Assembly: GCA_027924585.1 (NCBI GenBank)
Contig: BSBM01000361.1
Span: forward strand, 68,794,001-68,858,000
Reading direction: 5' to 3'
DNA length: 64,000 nt
Source: Larix kaempferi
Taxonomy: Eukaryota > Streptophyta > Pinopsida > Pinales > Pinaceae
Program-made: the position numbers and the translations under genes
Part shown: positions 23,271 through 34,421 of the stretch, piece by piece
Numbering within the stretch: the stretch's first letter is position 1
Layout of the letters: the number at the start of each line of letters is the position of its first letter
Notes under the pieces: model-generated
What the model was told of the DNA's origin: nothing
What the model saw: the letters and a program-made list of their open reading frames with translations, nothing else
Databases searched by the model: none

Positions 23271-24551
23271 ATGGCTGATGAGTTTAGCGAGGCGAGGGGC
23301 ATGGCCACCCCGCAGGTGGGAGATAGAGAAGAGAGCATACCAGACCGACAGAGTAATGGGGAATAGGGAATGGAAGGAGGGGGAACTTCCAAGGGAGATG
23401 AAATAAGTGAGATAGGCGAAAACAACAGTCCTATAGGCCCTTGACGATGTATCCCAAAATCCAAATTGATCCTGTTCCTACAAATCAAATCTGACAAGAT
23501 AAGAGGCAGAATCAAACATATGAAGGAACATGCATTAATCGGTAATTTTCTAAGGGTGTGGCCAGCGGAGAGAGATCTTGTGAAATGGATATAGGGAGTC
23601 TGGAATCCTAAATGGAATTACGATATCATGTTTGGCTCGAAGAGTTTCTTTATGGTTGTATTTTTCAATGTGGAAAGAGGGATCCGGTCTTTGAAGTCGA
23701 GCCGTATTTCTTTAACTCGATAAGCCTTTTCCTTAAACCATGGCATGAGCGCTTTAATCTAGAGAAGGAGGATATGAAACCAGAAACCATTTGGATCCAA
23801 TTATACTCCCTCCCAAGCGAGTATTGGGAGCACGAGATCCTAGAGGAAATTGGGAGGGTGCTAGGTGAATTTGTGAAGATCTTGGAGTAGAAAAAAAGGG
23901 ATCTCTACACCTCCTATGCTCGGATATGTGTTTATATGGACATATCAAAGGAGTTTCCAGAAGCGATCAATCTGACCTGGGAAGTTGACTACTGGTTTTA
24001 GTCTCTAGACTATGAGCATGTGCCATTCCGCTATAGATTGTGCCATGTGCATGGCCATCTATTCAGGGATTGACCGAAGAATGGCGGGGCAACATCGGGA
24101 AAGAAAAAGGAGGAGGTTAACAATGAGGGATTCACTAAGGTCACCCAGAAATGGAGGTAAGGGAGGAAGGGGGATGGGGGGAGAGGCACATCCCGACCAC
24201 TAGCTTCCAATTGGTTCAACACTCTAAACCAGTTACCGTAAAATGGGGTTACCCCGGAGGAGACGACTGCAACAAAATAAGTAGGGATGACTAGCACAAC
24301 TCTTGAAGAGGGGAATATAGGGGCCACCAATCCAGAGGATCCTAGAGCAAGTGATTATGGGGATGTTGAAATGGGTGAGGATGAGGAAGATGTGAAGTTG
24401 GGAGAGCTAAAATTGGATGAGATTGAAAAGGAGTGCAAAAAAAAGGATACGTCTCTGCTCAACAGGTGCTTATGCTGTAGGAATCCATACTCAAGACAAC
24501 TAAATCTAAAACCCTCGGCATTGGGGGTGAAAACATTAAGGAGAAGAAGAG
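23271..24551 (+). pseudogene. LINE ORF1 (DUF4283-like, CCHC knuckle), interrupted
   Basis: A start at 23271 (MADEFSEARGMATPQVGDRE) opens an ORF1-like frame that soon meets stops. The DUF4283-like core lies at 23612-23890 (LFLKPWHERFNLEKEDMKPE, TIWIQLYSLPSEYWEHEIL). The following segment has TSYARICVYMDISKEFPEAI and a zinc-knuckle residue (about 24015-24075, RLCHVHGHLFRD), where the first Cys reads Tyr and the last Cys codon has become TGA. The acidic C-terminal part (24287-24551) runs into the nested LTR element and resumes at 27541 in frame for about 19 codons. Confidence 0.8.
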
Positions 24552-25359
24552 TGTTAGGATATTCCTATACTCCATCCTAGTCCTACCAAAATTTTCATTA
24601 TTTTCATTTACAGTCTTGCATGCAGCATGCATTTTGCATGCATGCATGCAATTTCATGCATCCCAATCATTAGTCCCAGCACCTAGCCTCAGTTAGCCAG
24701 CCCCCGAGAGCTTCTCTCAAATCAGTTTTATCCCTCCTAGAGCTTAGTATGCCCTTCCTCCTTGATTTAAGGAATCCACTCGTTCTCTCTCACCTACCAC
24801 TAAGTTGCACTTCAGTTAATTGAGTTATCATCAGTTCTTTCCTTGATTTAAGGCTAGACTAACTCTCAACTGACTGTATCACTCCGATGGACCTCCAGTG
24901 AGACTAGACTTCCCATTCTAACTCCAGTTAGCTCCTCATGTGCCCTCCATTGAGCCTCCTTCATTCCGTTAGTTCTAGTTACACTCAGTTATACCTACCA
25001 CACTCAGTTAGACTTAGTTTGATTGATGGTTGATAGTTACTTGAGCATTGATGACTCCACTGATGATGTGATCGACTTCTAGTTGTGCTCCGATGACACT
25101 CTAGTGATATTTTTATCACTCCATGAAGGCTATTTCGAATTGTCACATTGGCATTCGAATCCTCATGCATTGTACTACTTATTTTTCCATATTGTGATTA
25201 ATCAATTAGCGTGTGTGAAGTTATTTTGCTTCTATCCAAGTTCTACTATATTATTATTCTGTTGCTCATCTTACTGCATTGACCACTCTTAATATTATTC
25301 CTAAATTATTTTTTGTGAGGTATACATCATCTCTTAGATATGTTTTGAGGATTTTCACA
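24552..25359 (+). repeat. 5' LTR of the non-autonomous element
   Basis: It runs from TGTTAGGATATTCC to GGATTTTCACA. Near its start (about 24610-24660) it has a dense cluster of GCATGC/CATGCATG motifs, which match the RY element bound by plant B3-domain factors. The middle part is rich in CAGTTAG/CTCAGTTA short repeats. Confidence 0.92.
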
Positions 25360-25371
25360 TGGTATCAGAGC
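25360..25371 (+). other. Primer binding site of the non-autonomous element
   Basis: TGGTATCAGAGC starts at the first base after the LTR and is complementary to the initiator Met-tRNA 3' end. Confidence 0.92.
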
Positions 25372-25526
25372 ATGTTGAGAGTATTGTCTATCCCCGTTCC
25401 TAAGAGTTTTTTGCAGGTTATCATCAAGATTTCAAGTGCAGCAGTTGCAGTAGTTTCTGCACTTTTGCAGCAGTAGCAGTCGCAGACATTTTCTATTGTT
25501 TTTGTAGGTCTTCTACAGCTTCCATG

Positions 25527-26549
25527 TATTTAGAAAGAGTTCCTCCTCTTTCTCTATTCAACTATGTTGAATGGAAACAAAAAATTATAGCATATTTGAA
25601 GAGCCATGATCTCTTTGATTATTGTTTTGAAAGAGAGTTTGAATCCTCTAAAGAATAGAATGACTAGTTAAATGGAGGTGAAATAGCCATTGCAGCTATG
25701 TTCTTTTCTATGTCTCGATGCATGGAAATCCAATCCCTTGAATTTGAATCTCCAAAGGATCTATGGGCCCACCTGGATGGAAGATTTGGCAGACAGAATG
25801 AAGGGATTGGTCCAAACCCTTTCGAGAGAAAGCAAAGGGATGCATTCGCCCTCCTTGATGATCTCATTGGTCATGAACCAGTATCAAACATATCGCATAT
25901 TGAAGTTAGCCACAAAGAAGAAGAAGTTGCAAATTCTACACTCATGCTCCAAATTTCTTCTATTTCGAATTATGTGCCAGCTCACACTCTAGAAATTGCA
26001 GAAGGTCCTAAATCCTCTCTTGCACCAGAGTTTGTTGGTTTGCATCATGATCTATTGAATGTTTCAGAGGTAAAATCAGGCATTGGAGGTAATGCATTTT
26101 CTCTCCTTGATCACTCACCTCTTATGTACTACTATATGATCATTATTTCATGCTTTCATAAGGTTATTGAAGATAATGGCCATTGCCATTCACTTGGGAT
26201 AATTTCTCATGCATATGGTGGTTTTGATCTCACCCTTGCTAGTTCAAAGGAGATCTCAAGAAACCATTTATCAAGTCTTGGAGCTGATTTGGATTCCAAG
26301 CAATCACTGTTATTTGATGGTTCTTTTTGGCATAATCTCACCCATGATGGTTCGAAAGAGAAGACAAAAGACTATCTGCACATTCATAGATTTGATCCTA
26401 CCTCAGCTGATTCGAATCACAGGTTCAAGGATCATCCTCATATTTTTGGATTTGTTCTTAGCACATTCGATCTGAAGAGCAAGTACAAGCACATGCCTTT
26501 TGAGCATGATCCACTTCTTCCTAAGAAGAAGATACCTCCAGACATATGA
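25527..26549 (+). pseudogene. Truncated copia gag fused to an unknown frame
   Basis: A frame starting at 25527 (MYLERVPPLSLFNYVEWKQK) is gag-like, with the typical Y-x-x-W core. It has two TAG stops close together (about 25655-25670), then runs open to 26549 (283 codons from the Met at 25698). The gag homology continues through FSMSRCMEIQSLEFESPKDL and WAHLDGRFG. After that about 200 codons match no retroelement domain I know: no zinc knuckle, protease or integrase. They are rich in His, Ser and Asp, with FDLKSKYKHMPFEHDPLLPK near the end. Either non-gag sequence was captured or an internal deletion left an open frame by chance. Confidence 0.6.
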
Positions 26550-26610
26550 CCAAGCATCACACCTGCTTGAGTTTGGAGCATTTATTTTTGTGTGTTCCTT
26601 ACAATCTATT

Positions 26611-26733
26611 TTGAGGGGGGGTATTTTTCCCATGAGGTTTTCCCCACTTCCTCGGTTTATTGATTGTTATTATTCATTGTATTGGGTGACCTTTGGTATC
26701 AGTTACCAGGGCCCAGGATGGATTAAGGGGGGG
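26611..26733 (+). other. Twin polypurine tracts of the non-autonomous element
   Basis: TTGAGGGGGGG lies at 26611-26621, and AAGGGGGGG at 26725-26733 abuts the 3' LTR. About 100 bp lie between them. The arrangement and flanking words (CCATGAGGTTTTCCC / CCACTGGGTTTTTCCC) match the copia element at 1951-2126, so the two families are related in this region. Confidence 0.7.
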
Positions 26734-27535
26734 TTTTATGATATTCCTATACTCCATCCTAGTCCTACCAGCATTTTCATTATTTGCATTTACAGTCTTG
26801 CATGCATTTCTACATGCATGCATGCAATTGCATGCATCCCAGTCATTAGTCCCAGCACCTAGCCTCAATTAGCCAGCCACTGAGAGCTTCTCTTAGATCA
26901 TTTTTAGCCCTCATAGAGCTTAGTGCGCCCTTCCTCCTTGATTTAAGGAAGCCACTCATCCTCTCTCACCTACCACTCAGTTGCACTTCAATTAATTGAG
27001 TTATCATCAATTCTTTCCTTGATTTAAGGCTAGACTGACTCTCAACTGACTATATCACTCCGATGGACCTCGAGTGAGACTAGACTGACCATTCTGACTC
27101 CAGTTAGCTTCTCATGCGCCCTCCACTGAGCCTCCTTCATTCAGTTAGTTCCAGTTACACTTAGTTACACCTACCACACTCAGTTAGACTCAGTTTGACT
27201 AATGGTTGACAGTTACTTGAGCATTGATGACTCCACTGATGATGAGATAGACTTCTAGTTGTGCTTCAATGACACTCCAGTGATCTTTTGATCACTCCAT
27301 GAAGGCTAATTCAAATTCCCACCTTGGCATTCGAATCCTCATGCATTTTACTACTTATTTGTCCATATTGTGATTAATGAATTAGCGGGTGTGAAGTTAT
27401 TTTGCTTCTATCCGAGTTCTACTGTATTATTACTCTATTGCTCATCTTACTGCATTGACCACTCTTAATCTTATTCCTAAGTTCTTTCTTGTGAGGTATA
27501 CATCAGCTCTTAGATTTGCTGTGAGGATTTTCACA
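26734..27535 (+). repeat. 3' LTR of the non-autonomous element
   Basis: It is the partner of 24552-25359 and ends in the same GGATTTTCACA. The terminal TG has mutated to TT. It also carries the CATGCATG cluster (about 26800-26840). Visible substitutions and small indels against the 5' LTR show the insertion is not recent. Confidence 0.92.
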
Positions 27536-27540
27536 AAGAG

Positions 27541-30500
27541 GAAGTTCAAGGAAGGACCAGATAAATGTGGTAGGAGCACCAATCGACAAAGAATAGCGGA
27601 GGTAGGGGTGATGTTAGTGGACTCGGGTTAATACCCAACTATAAAAGCATCCCTCAAGAAGTTGTCTCAATGAATATAATGTCCTGGAAAATAAGGGGTA
27701 TAGGAAGCCCTCAAAAAATCAAAATGCTGAGAAATAATATTAAGAGATGGAAACCTAGGGTGGTCCTTCTTCAGGATACCAAATGCTCTATGGAGGTGAT
27801 GGATGGTATTGTTAAGAGAATATGGAAGGGGAGCAAAGTTATTGCAGTTGGGGAAGGAGGGATGTCTGGTGGTTTGGAAACCCTTTAGGACCCCAGATTC
27901 ATTAGTTTGGGTAACTTCATGGCCTCTCATAGGCACATAAAAAGGTAAGCTAAAGAGGTGGGATCACAAGCTCAAGGATTGATTACTAATGTATATGGTC
28001 CGCAAACGCATCCTCTCAAGATGGAATTCATGAGAGAGTTGACATGTCTGAATAATTGGGAAAGGGATATGAATTGGATTATAGGAGGTGAGTTCAATAT
28101 GATCACGTCCCTGGAATATAAGAAAGGTGGGAATAAGGTTCTAGAACCAACGGGTGATATTTTTAGATCTATGATTGAGGACCTCATACTAGTGGACATA
28201 CGAACAAACAATCATATGTTTACTTGGAACAACAGACAGGGGGGAAAAAGGCACATTTCTTCTTGCATAGATAGGTTCCTCATCTCTAAAGGATTGATGG
28301 TCAATGGTAGATATACTCATTCATGGTTCATTCCAGCGGTGGGTTTAGATTAGTGGCCAATTTGCTTCTCTTGGATCCAGGAGGGAGAGGCCTGGAGGAG
28401 ATCTTTTAGGTTCGAAGATTTTTGTCTAACACACGATGACTTCAAATCAACGGTTACAAGATGGTGGAAAGAGGAGGAGGAAGTAAGCGGTCCGACCATG
28501 TACCACTTTCAATAGAAATTGAAAGGAATTAAATCCAAACAAAGGATTTGGAACAAGGAGGTCTTTGGTAACATCTACGACAATAAATGTTATCTTGAAA
28601 TGCGCTTGGAGGATATCTAGCAACAGGGGATGATGGATGGTTTTGATGAGGCTCTTCGAATAGAGGAGAGATAGGTAATGGACAAAGTGGGGTTAAGGTA
28701 CGTGCAAGAGGAGATTCCGTTTGGACAAAAATTGTGGAATAAATGGGTCAAGGAGGGAGAGCGCAATACATATTTTTTTCATAGATCCACCCTCCAGAAC
28801 TGACAAAGGAATAGGATGGCACACCTGAAAAGGGAGAATGGGGATCGATTGGAGGAGAAAAGGGAAATCGAAGGGGATATAGCGAAATGCTTCAAAGATC
28901 TGACATGAAGGAGGCCATCCTGGACATAACCAAGGGGATTGAACAAGTTACCTGGGTTATACCCCACTTGGTTTCTGATGAAAAAAATGAGATCCTCATG
29001 AGAGAGATCACCATGCGGGAAGTGGAGGAGCAGGTAAATCATATGGAGGAAGGAAATTCCCCTGGGCCAGATGGATTCACTGTTAATTTGTTTCACCATT
29101 TTTGGGATCTCATCAAATAGGAAGTCTGGAATATAGTGGAGGAGTCCAGATCATCTAGAAGAGTGTTGGGAGCATTCAATGCTACTTTCCTATCTCTCAT
29201 CCCCAAAAGTGAGGGAGATGACTCTATGGATAAGTTTAGACCTATATCTATGTGCAATGTGATTTATAAAATAATATCAAAAGTGATCTCTAATACGTTG
29301 AAGCCCCTCCTCGCTAATTTGATCTCGCTAGAACAATCTGTATTTGTGGAAGGCCGCCATATTTTGGATGGCATAATTCTAGTCCATGAGGTTTGTCACT
29401 CTCTTTCGACAACCAAAAAACCAAGCATGATGTTGAAGATAGATCTTGCTAAAGCTTATGATAAATTTAGTTGGAAATACATGCACGAGATGATGATAGC
29501 TTTTGGGTTCAGTAGAGAAGTGGTCAGCTAGATCTATAACTTGGTTTCTTCAGCCTTCTTTTTCGTTCTCATCAATGGTATCCCTTCAGACCCATTCAAG
29601 AAACTAAGGGGGATTTGTCATGGGGATCCACTATCACCCTTCCTCTCCATTTTGCTCGCTGAGGATCTGGGGTATTCCATCAAGGCCATGATATAGAATC
29701 GTACACCGAGGTATTGGTGCTCCATCCAAATACTCCTGGGTAGTCGCACCAGCAATTTGTGGATGATACTATGCTAATGGGGCATGCTTCGGTGCAAGAA
29801 GAAAATGGATTGAAAAAAGTTCTCAAGATGTTTTACGATGCTTCAAATATGATAGTTAATGAGGAAATTTATCATATATTCTTCTTCAATACCCAGGGAA
29901 TCATGCAGCAGAAAATTTTGCGCATCCTCAGATTCCAATGGAGCTCTCCTGTCCAAATACCTTGGGGTTCCCTTGTCAGATTCGGTAATTCATCAAGCCT
30001 CCTAGAGGGATATTTTAGACCGATTGAAACAACGATTAGCTATCTAGGATATTCTCCCTTTGAAATTTCCTAGGTGACTCATCCTTGTTAAATCAGTTCT
30101 CCAGGCCATGCCTGCGTACCTATTTTCGATCATCGAGGCTCCTAAATCCATCCTTAGGAAAATCCAATAGCTATAGAGGACCTTACTATAGGGAGGCACA
30201 GGCGATAAACATAAATGGGCCCTCGTTGATTGGAACACTATTTTCCTACCTAAAACCCATGGGGGTCTAGGGCTCAAAGACCCTGAGGTGAGTAGCCCAG
30301 TTATGGAGGCTAAGATCTGGTGGCACTAGGTGGCTCATGAGAAAGAACCCTAGGCTCAGTTGTGGCATTACAAGTATGCGAGGGGGTGGGAGAAAAAAGA
30401 TCTCACTAGATATAATGGGTCATGGAATGGATCCCACATATAGAACTATACCAAACAGGGTAAGGACCTTATATAGGACCACAACTTCTGGGAAATTAGG

Positions 30501-31890
30501 AATGGGGAATCTGTAGATTTCTGGAAGGATTTGTGGTAGTAACTCCCACCAATTTAAAGGCTTGATGGGGTGGTTGACACATGGAGGATGACTACCTGCA
30601 TGTGGGGAGAAAAATTTAAATATTAATGGGAAGGAAATATCAGGAGGGATGAGTTTCGAAGCTGGAGGAGGTTAGAGGATTGGAAGGAGCTCGGCATGGG
30701 GGAGAACTACAATGAAATATGGGAGGAGCTTCAGGAGCGCAGTATAAGGGAGAACAAGGACATCGATAAACTAAGGTGGGGTTATAAGGTGAATGGATAT
30801 TTTTTGGTGAACGAAGCATACTTCATAGCATCTGGCTATAGGGATTGGGGGGATACCCCAGAGTGGAAAAAGATCTGGAAAGCTAACCTCTGGCCAAAAG
30901 TGGCCACATTCTTATGGATGGTGGTGAAGAGATGAATATTAATCGGGGAAAAACTCAGAAAAATAGGTTGTCTAGGTCCCACTCATTTTTGTCTCTCTCA
31001 AGCTGAGGAATAAACTATGAACCACCTTTTGGATTTGTGTCCTTTTGTGTAAGCTTTATGGGATAAAGGGGCATAAATATTTCGTCAATCGGCAAGAGTC
31101 AGAAGTAACCCAAACTAATCCATCATTGAATGGACTGACAACCATTTCTCGAATCCAATGGTTAAGATATTATGGCAATTGTTCCCTAGATTTGTGATGT
31201 GGGAAGTATGGAAATAGAGAAATTAGAGAATCTTCAGGGACACAAGCTACACAATTGAGGAAGTTTGGAACCTAATTGAAGCTCATACTTTGGAAACTCT
31301 CTGTATTACGACCTGGATAGGCAACATTCCTTGTAATGAGGGTCGTGAGGCAGGCATCCTTTAGGAATGTGGAATTAGGGCCATCCTGACTCACATTGGT
31401 TGGCCTCCGAGTGGTAATAGGTGACCGAAACTCCCATATCATTAGTCCAAACCTTCAACTGGGCACTTCAAACTCAATTTTGATGGTGCCTAGAAAGGCA
31501 ACCTAAGGTAGGCTGGCTTTGGGGTGGTCATTCGCAACCACACGAGGGATATTGTGTGGATGTTTGGGGGCTACATTCTAAGGGAATCTAATAATGTAGA
31601 AGAACTAGAGGGGCTTATCCAAGTATTGCAAAGCATCATCACTTTAAAACTCCTTCCAATCACCATGGAAGGTAACTATGAAGTAATTATTGAAATGGCG
31701 AGAAAAATGCATGATGGTAGAGTTGTGGCAAAGGTCTCAGATCACTTGAGGTTGGAATTTCACCTTAAAAATCTAGCCAGTAGACTCACTATGGGATATG
31801 GTATGACGTTCAGCCACGTAAGGAGCATAGGAAATAAACTTGTGGATATATTAGCTAATATAGTCATTAGGAGACGACTTAGGCTCTAGG
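27541..31890 (+). pseudogene. LINE ORF2: endonuclease, RT, zinc segment, RNase H
   Basis: After about 60 bp that finish ORF1, ORF2 begins at 27670 (MNIMSWKIRGIG). The APE endonuclease shows VVLLQDTK (the usual Glu is Asp), VYGPQ, GGEFNMI (usually GGDFN) and SCIDRFLIS. RT (about 29060-29790) shows SPGPDGFTVNLF, FRPISMCNVIYKIISKVI, LKIDLAKAYDKFSW, GDPLSPFLS and FVDDTMLMG, keeping both catalytic aspartates of the DD box. A zinc-binding segment follows (WPKVATFLWMVVKR, about 30890-30935; LDLCPF, about 31030). RNase H lies at about 31470-31885 (LNFDGA, GFGVVIRN, EELEGLIQVL). Many stops and some frame shifts interrupt it, so it is inactive. Confidence 0.92.
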
Positions 31891-33386
31891 AGGGAATTGT
31901 GGACAGTATCGTAGACCTAGAGGTTAGAAATCGGTTCCTCCAAATAGAAACCGATGACTAGGTGAGCCCGTATGTGGGTGCAACGAGGTAGAGGGTACAC
32001 GTGGCATCCCAGATGCATGAAAGTTAAACCTTACGCATGCAGGATGTGTGTATTAATGCGGGTAGGTGGATGGGTTGGTGACTTAACCTGTATTCGTATG
32101 TGGGTAAGATTGTGTGTACTTCACAATACAAGCAAGCAACTGAGGGTGGTGATGGAAGTAGAAGATGGTACGAGGATAGAGTGGTTGTAGTTGATGGCAA
32201 TTATGGAAATTGGTGGGAATTGCACCAGGTCGAAAGAGCGGGATGGGAATATCTTGTCACCATTTATGGAAATTTCCCTCTGCACCCCTATCATTCTCGT
32301 TAGTTGGTGTGAGATGGATTTTAACGAGTGCAATGGTGTCTCTATTAATACTAAGAAGGGAGACATGGTTCGGGGTTACATTCAGGTGGGAGGTGGTGGA
32401 GCAAAAGGTGACAGGTTCTTCTATGTATTTGCAGCCATCACCATGGACCCCATGGGGACTCAGGGGAACCTAGAGAACCAAAGGAAGTGGAGGGAGAGTG
32501 GTGAGCAAACTCAGGTGGCGCAGGATGCTTGACATTATCGCGCATCAATTCCTTTGTCCATCGTATCTGACCTGGAAATGATGGAGAACGGGGTTTGGAG
32601 GGAGGTTCTGGAAAATTCGTCGACGCTAGATGAGGTGGTTTTAGAAAGATGGATTCAGGACCCTGGTTCATCAAGAGTGCACTAGGGACTATATGAAAAA
32701 ATTGTTACTCTTTGTTGGGTCATTAAAGGTTTGTTGAGTTGGGTGCTCTTAGAAAGGGAGGAGAACTAGGCAGAGATGAAATTCCCTTTGTCTTCTGGAA
32801 GGATTTGTACACAGATACATGCCTCCTTCACATGAAAATCGATGCCATCGAGAAAGAACTGGGGGTACTATATCTCCCAAATATGGGGTTTTGTACCTTT
32901 GGACCAATGGCGGACATGTAGGAGGCCGAGACATGCAATGGTGCAGTCGGTGGAAGTGGAAGAGAAGCAGAAGGTGAGGAGGGAAACCCTTCCTCTATCA
33001 AGAACTGGTAGCTCAAACTCTTGGGATCGAGTAGGTTTTTTCTCAGTGTTTAGTTTTGTTACCCTCCTTTAATTATGGGTTGGGAATCACGCTTTACAAA
33101 ATTAGGGGTCTACTAATGGATCTTTGGTGTAGCGGAGATTATTTGTGTCACTTCTGCAGGCTCTGATATGTTTTTTTTCGTTGTTCTCATGTTTTTGGGG
33201 AGATAGACGAATGGATGTATGTCCTGTTTTCCCCTTCGGGGGAGGGACCCTAGGGATGGTGAATTGTAGAATTTTAGACTGTTTTTATGCCTCTCAGACT
33301 CTATCATAGACATATGGATGATTCCATGACTATAATTTTTTGTATATCCTATTAATATAAAGTTTACTTATTTAAAAAAAAAAAAA
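31891..33386 (+). other. LINE 3' tail and poly(A)
   Basis: About 1.5 kb lies between the RNase H end and the A tract. Several open frames of 60-110 codons occur on both strands, but none shows a domain. The run of about 14 As at 33374-33387 marks the LINE end. Confidence 0.7.
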
Positions 33387-33401
33387 ACATTATGATCAAC
33401 A

Positions 33402-34421
33402 GGACCTAAAGAATCAATTTTTAAGATAGTAATGTCTAATATATTTTAACACATATTTATATGGCCAAGCTTCAAATTTATAATATTTATAACAAGCATG
33501 ATATATAAAAAGCAAATTAATGGGCATTCCTTGAACATGAAAAACATCTTAAAATGTACCATTAAGAACTTTACCATTACCATATTTTATTACTGAAAGA
33601 TATTTACCATCACTAATATAAACTTTCTATGGTGTGTGCATTTTAGAGTCATCAGATGTAAATAAAGAAGTTTTACCAATCATGTGATTAGAAGCACCAT
33701 AATCCATTATCCATTCCACATTAGAATAAGACTTCCTAGGTTGAACAAAATAGGAACAAGGGATACCTATTGTTTTTCAAAATGCTTCTTCTTAGATTTA
33801 GCAAGTTCACGTCTCTATTTAAAGCAAATATTTTCAAGGTGGTTATTTTTCCCACAATACTTACAAGGATTATACAGTTTCTTTTCATTAGTTACCATAC
33901 TAGAAGCATCATCATCATTAGAAAAGTGAGAGGTTGATCTAGTAAGTGACTTATGGTTTTTGTTAAAACTTGATTAAGATTCTTTTTACTATTTTCCATT
34001 GTAGCTTTACCATTAGACAATTGACCAGAAGCAATTAATCTACCTTGCTCACATATCAAACCTTTACAAAAATATTCAAAAGTTGGCTTCATAGTTCATT
34101 TAGACATTTCAATAGCTCTATTCCTAGTTTGGATTAACATATTAAAACATGAAGGTAACTTTTGTTCTACAATAACAGTAAGAGCATTATCATTTTTCTT
34201 GTAATCGCTACCACAATTATTTAATTTTTCATTATAGGTTTTACTTTCAGCAAGAAAATACCTTATGCTATCAAAATCATTAGGGTCTAACTTATGAATT
34301 TTCTTTTCAAGATAGTAAGTAGAAACATCATCACTTTTATAAAATAAAGAAGATGCGTTTTTCCATACCTCAATTGAACTATCCTCACCCAACATATTTT
34401 ACAGCTTGACAAGAGCTCTCG
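33402..34421 (-). pseudogene. Copia gag C-terminus, zinc knuckle and protease start
   Basis: On the minus strand the gag part (34395-33890) includes LGEDSSIEVWKNASSLFYKS and LEKKIHKLDPNDFDSIRYFL. A CCHC knuckle (CKYCGKNNHLENICFK, about 33820-33870) follows, then the protease N-terminus (WIMDYGASNHMIGKTSLF, about 33650-33705), in which the catalytic D-S-G has become D-Y-G. The segment is bounded by the LINE duplication below and the foldback duplication above. Confidence 0.88.

Larger units (their letters stand above)
24547..27540 (+). mobile_element. Non-autonomous LTR retrotransposon, TSD AAGAG
   Basis: The element of about 3 kb (24552-27535) has LTRs of 808 and 802 bp, a PBS directly after the 5' LTR, two polypurine tracts before the 3' LTR and the duplication AAGAG at 24547-24551 and 27536-27540. 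Its internal 1374 bp encodes only a truncated copia-type gag fused to an unknown frame; protease, integrase and RT are absent. It must have been mobilised in trans. It lies within ORF1 of the LINE. Confidence 0.92.
23126..33401 (+). mobile_element. L1-type LINE with 15-bp TSD, itself interrupted
   Basis: The LINE (23141-33386) is flanked by the 15-bp duplication ACATTATGATCAACA at 23126-23140 and 33387-33401. It ends in a run of about 14 As, as expected of target-primed reverse transcription. It has a 5' leader, ORF1 (nucleic-acid-binding protein), ORF2 (endonuclease, RT, zinc-binding segment, RNase H) and a long 3' tail. Subtracting the nested LTR element leaves about 7.25 kb, a plausible full length for a plant L1. 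Stops in both ORFs make it inactive. Confidence 0.95.

Noticed and set aside
32121-32674. Several overlapping frames in the LINE tail
   Set aside because: They overlap on both strands, have no domains and lie between RNase H and the poly(A) run. They are best read as 3' untranslated sequence.
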